Shown here in pieces: positions 4,814-11,019 of a stretch of DNA of 11,019 nucleotides; the stretch's first letter is position 1; every line of letters starts with the position of its first letter. The notes beneath the pieces are model-generated. The model saw only the letters and a program-made list of their open reading frames with translations, was not told where the DNA came from and ran no database searches. Origin of the DNA: SAR86 cluster bacterium (GTDB taxonomy: Bacteria; Pseudomonadota; Gammaproteobacteria; Magnimaribacterales; D2472); the NCBI GenBank assembly GCA_016779285.1, contig JADHNV010000033.1, positions 1 to 11,019 on the forward strand. The letters run 5' to 3'. The translations under genes were made by a program, and so were the position numbers.

Positions 4814-7801
4814 ATGCAACTCAAACACATTAAACTGGCTGGGTTCAAGAGTTTCGTGGATCCCACGAGGATATCCTTTCCTACAAATATGGTTGCCGTG
4901 GTTGGTCCTAATGGATGTGGAAAATCTAATGTAATTGATGCTGTTAGATGGGTTCTCGGAGAACTATCAGCAAAAAATTTACGTGGCGAATCTATGACGG
5001 ACGTTATTTTTAATGGCTCAGACTTAAGGAAGCCATCTGGTCAGTGCAGTATTGAACTCCTCTTTGACAACTCAATGGGTAAACTTGGCGGCGAATACGC
5101 CAAATATAATGAAATCTCTATTAAAAGATTGATGACAAGAGATGGCCAGTCTAACTACTCTATAAACAATACCTCATGCAGGCGAAAAGATGTGCAAGAA
5201 ATTTTTCTTGGAACAGGTCTAGGCCCTAAAAGCTATGCCATTATTGAGCAGGGCATGGTTTCCAAAATAGTAAGTGCCAAACCAGAGGAAATGAGAGTAT
5301 TTATAGAGGAAGCAGCTGGAATTTCTAAATACAAGGAGCGCAGAAAAGAAACAGAGCAAAGAATCAAGAAAACTAAAGAAAATTTATCAAGGGTGCAAGA
5401 TATTAGAGAGGAAATTAATAGATTAATTAATAGGCTGAAAAATCAGGCTAATTCAGCTGAAAAATATAAAAAACTTCAAGCCGAAGAAAAAGAACTCAAA
5501 TTAAATATTTCCGTGGTTAATACTCTGCAAGCAAAAGGTCAAAAGGATAAACTAAATTCTGAATTGTTATCTATGCAGAACCAAATTAAAGTTAAGGCTC
5601 TAGAGGTCAGCACTCAACAATCTACTATTGATCAAGTGAAAACTGAGCACTCCTCAGTACTTTCATCATTTGAAGCAGCGCAGAAAAATTTTTACTCTAT
5701 AGGAGCAGAAATTGCTCGATTTGAAGCTAACGTACAAAACTTAACCAAAGCTCAGCTTCAAGCCGAAGATGATTTAAAAACAGCAAAAGAAAGTTATGCA
5801 AAAGCAGTTCAAAAAGAGTCAACATTTGAATCACTGAATCCTAAAGAAAATGAGTTAAAACTGAACATTGCAATTTTAAAGGCATTGGCAGCTCTGGACC
5901 ACAAGAAGAGACTAGATGATGAAATTGATAAACTCAGCGGCCATGTAGAGGAAAAAGCACAACAAGTTAGCAGGTTTCAATCTGCTATAGACCAAATTCA
6001 ATCTGATAACTCCTCCGTCATTTCATCGTTAGAATCTTCTCAATTAGAATTTTCCTCTCTTGGAGAAAATATTGCCCGAATAGAATCAACTCTTCAAAGT
6101 CTTGAAAAAACAATAGCGCAAACAAATGAAGATATAGAGGAAGCCAATTCTAACTATCTTAAAGCTCTGGAAAATGAGCAAAATGAAGACAAATTGACTC
6201 CTAAAGAAAAGGCAATAAATTTATTAGATGAAATTCTTGAAGAGCTCAAAAATCTTGGCACAAACGGCAATATTCTCATTGATAAGGCCATGCAACTCAA
6301 GGACTCTCTCTTAAAGATATTAAAAATTGCTTCAAATAAATCTCAAACCTTAAAAGATGAATATTCATACAGGAAAACTAGGCTTGAAGAAAAGCTATTG
6401 CAGCTATCAGAAAAGCAAAAAAATCTAAAATCTGAACTGGGTAATCTTGTTACTAAAAAGGAATTACAGCTAGAAGAATTAGAGAATTTAAAAGCTAAAA
6501 AAACCTCAGTAGAGGAACAAGTAAGAGATTTGGAGAAGCAAAAATCTACAGCTGCCATTGATCTTCAATCTCTTGAAACAAATGTTAATAATTTAAAATT
6601 AGACTTAAGAACCTACGAAGTTAATCTGGATAACGCCACTACTATTTTAGAGAAAGCTGAAATCAATATTGATGAAATAGATCCTCAAAAGTATGTCTTA
6701 ATGAATTTATCCGAATTAGAGCATTCTCTTTCAGAGATTCAAAGCACCATTTCATCACTGGGATCTATTAACCTTGCTGCTCCTGATGAGTATCTTTCAA
6801 GACAAGATAATTTATCAAAGTTACTTGAGGATACAAAAAAGAAAAAAATAGCTTTAGAAAAAGATTTATCTGATTTAATCCAGCGCAGCTCGTCAGCAGA
6901 AGCTGAGCTGAGCGCTATAAAGCAAAAGCAATCCAAAGTAGACGAGTCAATCAGAGAGTCTGAGAATAAAAAATCAGTTGCAGAGTTGGACTTAAGATCC
7001 CTTGAAGAAAAGTCTAATAACTTAAAGCTTGATTTAAGAACCTTTGAGGTGAATCTTGAAAATGCAGCTAAAGATTTAGAAAAAGCAGGACTTTCTATTG
7101 AAACTTTAAATCCAGATAATTATGCAGGTTTAAATATTCGTGAACTTGAAGGTTCTCTTGAAAGCATTCAATCTAAGATTTTAGCTCTTGGAGCAATTAA
7201 TTTAGCTGCTCCTGAAGAAATTGCTGAAGAATCCAAGAGGTTGGAGGAGCTGGATGCTCAATTGGAAGATTTAAATGATGCTATGGAAAAACTTCAAGGA
7301 GCAATCAAAAAAATAGATGCTGAGTCAAAGACAAAATTTGATGAAAGCTTCAATGCGGTAAACGCAAAAATTCAAGAGATCTTTCCTAAACTGTTTGGCG
7401 GAGGAAAGGCGTCTCTGGAATTACTCGATGGAGATACTTTAAATTCTGGAATCACTCTCGCTGCTCAACCTCCTGGAAAGAAAAATGCAACCATCTCTCA
7501 ATTGTCTGGAGGAGAAAAGGCCATGACCGCATTATCTTTAGTTTTCGCCTTATTTGAGTTAAATCCAGCTCCTTTTTGTATGTTAGATGAGGTTGACGCT
7601 CCGCTGGATGATTTAAATGCAACAAGGTTTGTTGCAATGGTTGAAGAGATGTCTGATAGGGTTCAATTTATCTTTATTACTCACAATAAAATCTCCATGG
7701 AAAAAAGCGATCATTTAATGGGAGTCACAATGCAGGAGGCAGGAGTTTCTCGAGTGGTATCAGTTGATGTTAAAGAAGCGCTTGAATTAGCCGCTTCATA
7801 G
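4814..7801 (+). CDS. smc: SMC-family chromosome segregation ATPase without a recognisable hinge
   Basis: SMC proteins are ABC-type ATPases that, with ScpA/ScpB, organise and segregate the chromosome. The N-terminal half-head (about 1-170) has Walker A 'GPNGCGKSNVIDA' (K37, S38), the R-loop arginine region 'NLRGESMTDVIFNGS' and the Q-loop 'AIIEQG' (Q146). The C-terminal half-head (about 835-995) has the ABC signature 'LSGGEKAM' (897-904), Walker B 'FCMLDEVDAPLDD' (D925, E926) and the switch histidine in 'ITHNK' (H957). All ATPase residues are present. Between them are coiled coils only: residues 170-480 ascend, 479-488 is a short loop, and 515-840 descend. The roughly 150-residue Gly-rich hinge expected mid-protein is absent, giving 995 residues against the usual 1150-1200. 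Both arms contain internal duplications (listed separately). No CXXC zinc hook is present, so it is not Rad50. It is followed after one base by zipA. Confidence 0.93.
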   Translation: MQLKHIKLAGFKSFVDPTRISFPTNMVAVVGPNGCGKSNVIDAVRWVLGELSAKNLRGESMTDVIFNGSDLRKPSGQCSIELLFDNSMGKLGGEYAKYNEISIKRLMTRDGQSNYSINNTSCRRKDVQEIFLGTGLGPKSYAIIEQGMVSKIVSAKPEEMRVFIEEAAGISKYKERRKETEQRIKKTKENLSRVQDIREEINRLINRLKNQANSAEKYKKLQAEEKELKLNISVVNTLQAKGQKDKLNSELLSMQNQIKVKALEVSTQQSTIDQVKTEHSSVLSSFEAAQKNFYSIGAEIARFEANVQNLTKAQLQAEDDLKTAKESYAKAVQKESTFESLNPKENELKLNIAILKALAALDHKKRLDDEIDKLSGHVEEKAQQVSRFQSAIDQIQSDNSSVISSLESSQLEFSSLGENIARIESTLQSLEKTIAQTNEDIEEANSNYLKALENEQNEDKLTPKEKAINLLDEILEELKNLGTNGNILIDKAMQLKDSLLKILKIASNKSQTLKDEYSYRKTRLEEKLLQLSEKQKNLKSELGNLVTKKELQLEELENLKAKKTSVEEQVRDLEKQKSTAAIDLQSLETNVNNLKLDLRTYEVNLDNATTILEKAEINIDEIDPQKYVLMNLSELEHSLSEIQSTISSLGSINLAAPDEYLSRQDNLSKLLEDTKKKKIALEKDLSDLIQRSSSAEAELSAIKQKQSKVDESIRESENKKSVAELDLRSLEEKSNNLKLDLRTFEVNLENAAKDLEKAGLSIETLNPDNYAGLNIRELEGSLESIQSKILALGAINLAAPEEIAEESKRLEELDAQLEDLNDAMEKLQGAIKKIDAESKTKFDESFNAVNAKIQEIFPKLFGGGKASLELLDGDTLNSGITLAAQPPGKKNATISQLSGGEKAMTALSLVFALFELNPAPFCMLDEVDAPLDDLNATRFVAMVEEMSDRVQFIFITHNKISMEKSDHLMGVTMQEAGVSRVVSVDVKEALELAAS
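5474..6193 (+). repeat. Two-copy internal duplication in the ascending SMC arm (120 residues each)
   Basis: Residues 221-340 and 341-460 of the SMC protein align without gaps at an offset of exactly 120. By hand count about 46 of 120 positions are identical (38%). Anchors are 'ELKLNI' at 227 and 347, 'IDQ' at 272 and 392, 'SSV.SS' at 280 and 400, 'IAR.E' at 300 and 420, and 'Y.KA' at 328 and 448. The start of a third copy, 'L.PKE', appears at 461. The corresponding DNA (5474-5833 and 5834-6193) is well diverged, so the duplication is old. Confidence 0.88.
6362..7219 (+). repeat. Two-copy internal duplication in the descending SMC arm (143 residues each)
   Basis: Residues 517-659 and 660-802 align without gaps at an offset of exactly 143. 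The strongest part, residues 577-660 against 720-803, has about 49 of 84 identities by hand count (58%). Shared blocks are 'NNLKLDLRT' then 'EVNL' (592 and 735), 'LEKA' (612 and 755), and 'INLAAP' (652 and 795). The 'DEY' that ends the first unit at 658-660 is also found at 515-517, marking the start of the first unit. Matching residues use different synonymous codons, pointing to an old, protein-level conserved duplication. Confidence 0.92.
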
Positions 7802-7802
7802 A

Positions 7803-8414
7803 ATGCTTAGCAATTTACAAATATTCTTAGTATCGGGGGCGGCCTTGCTCTTTTTGATTATTTTGTATCTTTTTTTCAAACCTTTATTTACTCGTAAATT
7901 AAATCAAAGCGCATTCGACAATTCCTCGCCAATGCCCTTTAACGAACTCATAGAGCAGGGCACCCTAGAGTTTAATGATGCAGATCAACAAGCTCAGCAA
8001 CAAGAGTTAATCATTTTAAATTTAGTGTCTATGGACAAATCTAACTTCGATATGAATCAAGTCCTTACATTGTTAAAAAACCTGGATGCAAAATATGTAG
8101 ATGGTTTTTTTAGTTATAGGGATTTAAGTGGAAGCGAGGTTTACAGAATCGCAAGTGCAATAAACCCAGGGATTTTGAATTCAAATACTCAGACTTATGT
8201 GCTCTTGATGGCTTTGGATTTGTATCAGGTCACAGATCCAGTTCAAGCGTTTCAAACAATGCTTGATTCAGCATCTAATATTTCTGAAAAACTTCATGCC
8301 AGCATTTGTGATTCTGCTAGAGCCCCTTTAAGCAAACAAATGATTGAACACTTCAAATCTAGAGCTCAAGAAATTAGCCGCATTCAAGCTGTAAGAATCT
8401 CTTCTGCAAAATGA
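7803..8414 (+). CDS. zipA: Cell division protein ZipA (short-linker form)
   Basis: ZipA anchors FtsZ filaments to the inner membrane at the division site. The 203-residue protein has an N-terminal transmembrane helix (about residues 5-25) followed by a short basic stretch, a linker of only about 40 residues, and a C-terminal FtsZ-binding domain (about 67-195). That domain shows the family order: a first beta strand 'ELIILNLVSM', 'VYRIASAINPGIL' (usual form FSLANMVEPGTF), 'VTDPVQAFQTMLDSA' (usual dPlaaFe.Ml..A) and 'ICDSARAPLSKQMIEHFKSR' (usual l.De.rspLt.q.i.hyr.r). The long Pro/Gln-rich spacer of E. coli ZipA (328 residues) is missing. It starts one base after the smc stop with no clear Shine-Dalgarno, so it is probably translationally coupled. 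Its stop shares ATGA with ligA. Confidence 0.9.
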   Translation: MLSNLQIFLVSGAALLFLIILYLFFKPLFTRKLNQSAFDNSSPMPFNELIEQGTLEFNDADQQAQQQELIILNLVSMDKSNFDMNQVLTLLKNLDAKYVDGFFSYRDLSGSEVYRIASAINPGILNSNTQTYVLLMALDLYQVTDPVQAFQTMLDSASNISEKLHASICDSARAPLSKQMIEHFKSRAQEISRIQAVRISSAK

Positions 8415-10570
8415 ACAATCTCAAAAAGAGATATATTTATATCCAAGAACAAATCCGCTCTCATGATTATGAATATTATATTCTTGATAGGCCTTCAATA
8501 CCTGATCATCAATATGACGAATTATTTAAGGAGTTAAAACAGATTGAGTTAGCGCATCCAGACTGGGTCACTTCTGAATCACCATCACAAAGAGTAGGAA
8601 TTAAGCCCTCAACTGACTTTGCAACATTCAAACACTTCAAGCAGATGCTTTCATTGGCCAATGCCTTTAACGCAGATGATATAAAGAATTTTCATGACCG
8701 GATTGTTAAAAATTTAGGTAATAAAGAGCAAATTGAGTATTTTTGCGAACCAAAAATGGACGGCGCTGCCGTGTCATTGATTTATGAAAGAGGCATTCTT
8801 GCTAGGGGAGTAACAAGGGGCGATGGAACTATTGGGGAAGATATTACTTCAAATATTAGAACTATTCGATCTGTGCCGTTATTACTAAAAGAGTCTCAAA
8901 ACTCTTTTCCTGATCTGCTTGAGGTAAGAGGAGAGATATTTATTCAAAAATCTGATTTTGATACCTTGAATTTAAAAGCAAAAGAAAAGGGAGAAAAAGT
9001 TTTTGCAAACCCAAGAAATGCAGCGGCTGGCAGTTTGAGGCAGTTAGATCCTGCTGTGACTAGCTCGAGGCCGCTAGCTTTTTTTGCTCATGGTATAGGC
9101 ACTTGCCAAGGGCATGAATTTACTGATTTAGAACAAATATTCTCAACTTTTTCTTCTTGGGGATTACCTGTCAACAATTATAATAAATTGGTAACTTCCA
9201 TTGATGAGTGCCTTCATTATTTTCATGATATAGAAGCTGCAAGAGAAAATATTCCATTTGAGATTGATGGGGTGGTGTTTAAAGTGAACAAACTCTCGTT
9301 GCAAAAACAACTTGGAGAAATCGCAAGATCACCTAGGTGGGCAATAGCACATAAATTTCCTGCTGAGGAAGTTCACACAGAGATTGAAGCTGTAGATTTT
9401 CAAGTTGGAAGGACTGGTATTTTAACTCCTGTTGCAAAATTAAAAACAATCAATGTAGGTGGAGTTAATGTAAGTAACTGTACCCTTCATAATCTTGATG
9501 AATTAAATAGATTAGATCCCAGGGTAGGTGATGGTGCTGTTATTAAAAGGGCTGGGGATGTAATACCAAAGATGGTAAAAGTTATCCCCAAAAAAAGAAA
9601 TCGTGCTGCTGCTATTCAGGCTCCAAAAAAATGTCCAAGTTGCGGTTCAAAAACAATATTCAACTATCAAGCGGAATGGTTAGTTATGAATATCAATAAC
9701 TCAAAGCCTGTTAAAAAGTTTTCTAGCAACTATGAAGCGCAAAAATATCTTGATGATCAGCAATCTTCTCAATTAAATATTGTAGAAAATCGTATGAATA
9801 CCCCTTTCTTAAAATGTTCCGGCGGGAACAATTGCCCTGAGATATTTCAAGGAAAATTTACTCACTTTGTTTCAAGAAAGGCAATGGACATTGATGGGCT
9901 AGGCCAAGAAATACTTTATACCCTCATTAATAAAAAATATATAAATGACTTTGCTGATATTTTTTCGCTTAAAGAACATCGAGCAGAGCTTGAAAAACTA
10001 GAAAGATTCGGACAAAAATCTGTTGAGAACTTAATTCAATCAATAGATCAATCTGTATCAGTTGAACTGCATAAGTTAATTTTTTCATTGGGTATAGAAG
10101 AAGTTGGAGAAACAACTGCAAGAAATTTAGCCAATGTTTTTAAAAGCATGGAGGCTCTCCAAAATGCCACTTTCCAAGATCTAATAGAAGTCCCAGATAT
10201 TGGTCCAAGAGTTGCCACCAAAATCATCGACTATTTTTGCAATATTGAGAATATAACATCGGTAAAAAAATTACTTCGACATCTAAGTATTAGTAATCCT
10301 AATATTAATGATGTTAATGAAGAAATGAAGTTTCTTGGTTTGCAAATTGCTTTAACGGGCAAAATATCACCAATGTCTCGAGATGAAGTAAAAAACTTGC
10401 TGTTATCAGGTGGCGCAAAAGTTACTAGTTCTATCTCCAAAAAGACAGATTGTCTTATTGCGGGCGAAAATGCAGGCTCAAAACTGGAAAAAGCAAAAGC
10501 TCTTGGTGTTAGAATTATTGATGCCACTGAGTTAACTGACTTTATAAATGATCCAAAAACATTTTTATAG
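8411..10570 (+). CDS. ligA: NAD-dependent DNA ligase LigA
   Basis: LigA seals 3'-OH/5'-phosphate nicks during replication and repair using NAD. Domain order is complete: Ia NMN-binding domain ('LDRPSIPDHQYDELF', about 25-39), adenylation domain with the lysine K115 in 'CEPKMDG' (E113 also conserved), 'TRGDGTIGEDIT' (R136), 'EVRGE', 'EIDGVVFKVN' and 'KFPAEE' (K315), OB fold ('VGRTGILTPVAKL' to 'RAGDVIPKM'), a four-Cys zinc finger (C408, C411, C469, C475), HhH motifs ('GIEEVGETTARNLA', 'VPDIGPRVATKI') and a BRCT domain (about 640-719, 'SMSRDEVKNLL', 'TDCLIAGENAGSKL'). At 719 residues it is longer than E. coli LigA (671), mostly because of an insertion of about 43 residues between the two zinc-binding Cys pairs. 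It starts in the zipA stop (ATGA) and its end overlaps the next gene by 23 bases. Confidence 0.98.
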   Translation: MNNLKKRYIYIQEQIRSHDYEYYILDRPSIPDHQYDELFKELKQIELAHPDWVTSESPSQRVGIKPSTDFATFKHFKQMLSLANAFNADDIKNFHDRIVKNLGNKEQIEYFCEPKMDGAAVSLIYERGILARGVTRGDGTIGEDITSNIRTIRSVPLLLKESQNSFPDLLEVRGEIFIQKSDFDTLNLKAKEKGEKVFANPRNAAAGSLRQLDPAVTSSRPLAFFAHGIGTCQGHEFTDLEQIFSTFSSWGLPVNNYNKLVTSIDECLHYFHDIEAARENIPFEIDGVVFKVNKLSLQKQLGEIARSPRWAIAHKFPAEEVHTEIEAVDFQVGRTGILTPVAKLKTINVGGVNVSNCTLHNLDELNRLDPRVGDGAVIKRAGDVIPKMVKVIPKKRNRAAAIQAPKKCPSCGSKTIFNYQAEWLVMNINNSKPVKKFSSNYEAQKYLDDQQSSQLNIVENRMNTPFLKCSGGNNCPEIFQGKFTHFVSRKAMDIDGLGQEILYTLINKKYINDFADIFSLKEHRAELEKLERFGQKSVENLIQSIDQSVSVELHKLIFSLGIEEVGETTARNLANVFKSMEALQNATFQDLIEVPDIGPRVATKIIDYFCNIENITSVKKLLRHLSISNPNINDVNEEMKFLGLQIALTGKISPMSRDEVKNLLLSGGAKVTSSISKKTDCLIAGENAGSKLEKAKALGVRIIDATELTDFINDPKTFL

Positions 10571-11019
10571 CTTATTAATTATATTAATGTTGGTTACATC
10601 CTCCTGTGTTAGTTCGCCTCCAGAAAAACCAGATAATATTTGTGAAATATTTGAAGAAAAGAGGAGTTGGTATAAAGCAGCAATCAAAGCAGAGAAGAAA
10701 TGGAAGCTTCCTCCCTATGTTTTGATGGCATTTATTCATCAAGAATCAAGTTTTCAAGCTAAGATTAAACCAAAAAGAACTAAGTTATTAGGATTTATAC
10801 CTTGGCTCAGACCCTCATCATCCGAAGGATACTCTCAAGCTTTAAAAAATACTTGGCAAGATTACCAAGATGAAACAGGCAATTCCAGAGCTAAAAGAAC
10901 AGATTTTAGTGATTCCGCTGATTTTGTAGGCTGGTATGCAAGCAAAGGATTTTATCAAGGCTTCTCAGCAACTGATGCGAGATCACTTTACCTTGCATAT
11001 CATGAGGGGTATACCGGGT
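10548..11019 (+). CDS. SLT-domain lytic transglycosylase-like lipoprotein (3' partial)
   Basis: Reading frame open from ATG 10548 to the end of the window (157 residues, stop not reached). The chosen start gives a full lipoprotein signal: a short basic n-region ('MIQKHFYS'), a hydrophobic core ('LLIILMLV') and lipobox 'TSSC' with C20 as the lipidated cysteine. A later ATG at 10587 would remove most of the signal. The mature part fits the SLT-type lytic transglycosylase superfamily, in the group with 'NICEIFEEKRSWYKAA', catalytic-type glutamate E66 in 'FIHQESSF', 'PKRTKLLGFIPW.RPSS', 'GYSQALKNTW', 'DFVGWY' and 'YLAYHEG' (the Pfam SLT_4 pattern as I recall it). Such enzymes cleave peptidoglycan between MurNAc and GlcNAc; this one is probably in the outer membrane, though activity is inferred. 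It overlaps ligA by 23 bases and has no evident Shine-Dalgarno. Confidence 0.88.
   Translation, partial: MIQKHFYSLLIILMLVTSSCVSSPPEKPDNICEIFEEKRSWYKAAIKAEKKWKLPPYVLMAFIHQESSFQAKIKPKRTKLLGFIPWLRPSSSEGYSQALKNTWQDYQDETGNSRAKRTDFSDSADFVGWYASKGFYQGFSATDARSLYLAYHEGYTG

Noticed and set aside
6194..6361. Frameshift or pseudogenisation removing the hinge
   Set aside because: The frame is continuous, codon use is uniform, and the repeat boundaries on both sides fit the tip, so there is no sign of decay. An assembly deletion cannot be fully excluded from sequence alone.
7452..7637. Minus-strand frame opposite the SMC signature region
   Set aside because: It is a shadow of the strongly conserved smc C-terminal head, with no motif or ribosome site.
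4814..7801. Possibility that the protein is Rad50/SbcC, MukB or RecN rather than SMC
   Set aside because: There is no CXXC zinc hook (cysteines only at 35, 78, 122 and 922), the head motifs 'GPNGCGKSNVIDA', 'LRGESMTDVIFNGS' and 'LDEVDAPLDD' are SMC type, the protein is much longer than RecN, and the gene sits before zipA-ligA as smc does.
10231..10527. Minus-strand frame of 98 codons opposite the LigA BRCT domain
   Set aside because: The + strand encodes a full BRCT domain here, and the antisense product has no recognisable features.
1..11019. CRISPR arrays, tRNA or rRNA genes, insertion sequences, terminators
   Set aside because: Genes cover nearly every base, the largest gap is 26 bases, and I saw no direct-repeat array, tRNA-like cloverleaf, transposase or GC-rich stem followed by a T run outside genes.

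Overview
The window reads as one dense, single-strand stretch of an AT-rich (about one third G+C by eye) gammaproteobacterial chromosome. Every gene lies on the + strand, and neighbouring genes either overlap or are separated by no more than 26 bases. The group assignment rests on gene content. ZipA is a gammaproteobacterial division protein, and the order smc-zipA-ligA is typical of that class. The cytochrome c maturation genes are the System I (Ccm) type. The AT richness, compact spacing and shortened proteins suggest a streamlined, probably marine, lineage of the SAR86 kind. That last point is inference and no marker gene here proves it.

Region 1 (start to about 4790) is the downstream part of a cytochrome c maturation operon in the order ccmC (5' end cut off), ccmD, ccmE, ccmF, ccmG, ccmH, ccmI-like. 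CcmC and CcmD load haem onto the periplasmic chaperone CcmE. CcmF, CcmH and the CcmI-like protein form the haem-ligation module, and CcmG with CcmH keep the apocytochrome CXXCH cysteines reduced. All key haem-ligand histidines are present. However, CcmG has WCITC instead of the usual WCPTC, CcmH has lost the QN after its second cysteine, and the CcmI-like protein is much shortened.

Region 2 (4814 to 10570) is smc, zipA and ligA: an SMC-family ATPase, the FtsZ membrane tether ZipA (with a very short linker), and NAD-dependent DNA ligase (with a long insertion in its zinc finger). The last gene, from 10548 and cut by the window end, is a lipoprotein of the SLT lytic transglycosylase superfamily.

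The most striking object is the SMC protein. Its ATPase head is complete and canonical, but at 995 residues it is shorter than the usual 1150-1200, and no hinge domain can be recognised. Its arms are instead built from internal duplications. There are two ungapped 120-residue copies in the ascending arm and two ungapped 143-residue copies in the descending arm, the latter duplicating the normally single 'LG-x-INLAAP' joint signature. The two sides therefore carry matching numbers of units and the rod ends in a short loop. This looks like a hinge-less SMC whose rod has been rebuilt from duplicated joint-plus-arm modules.
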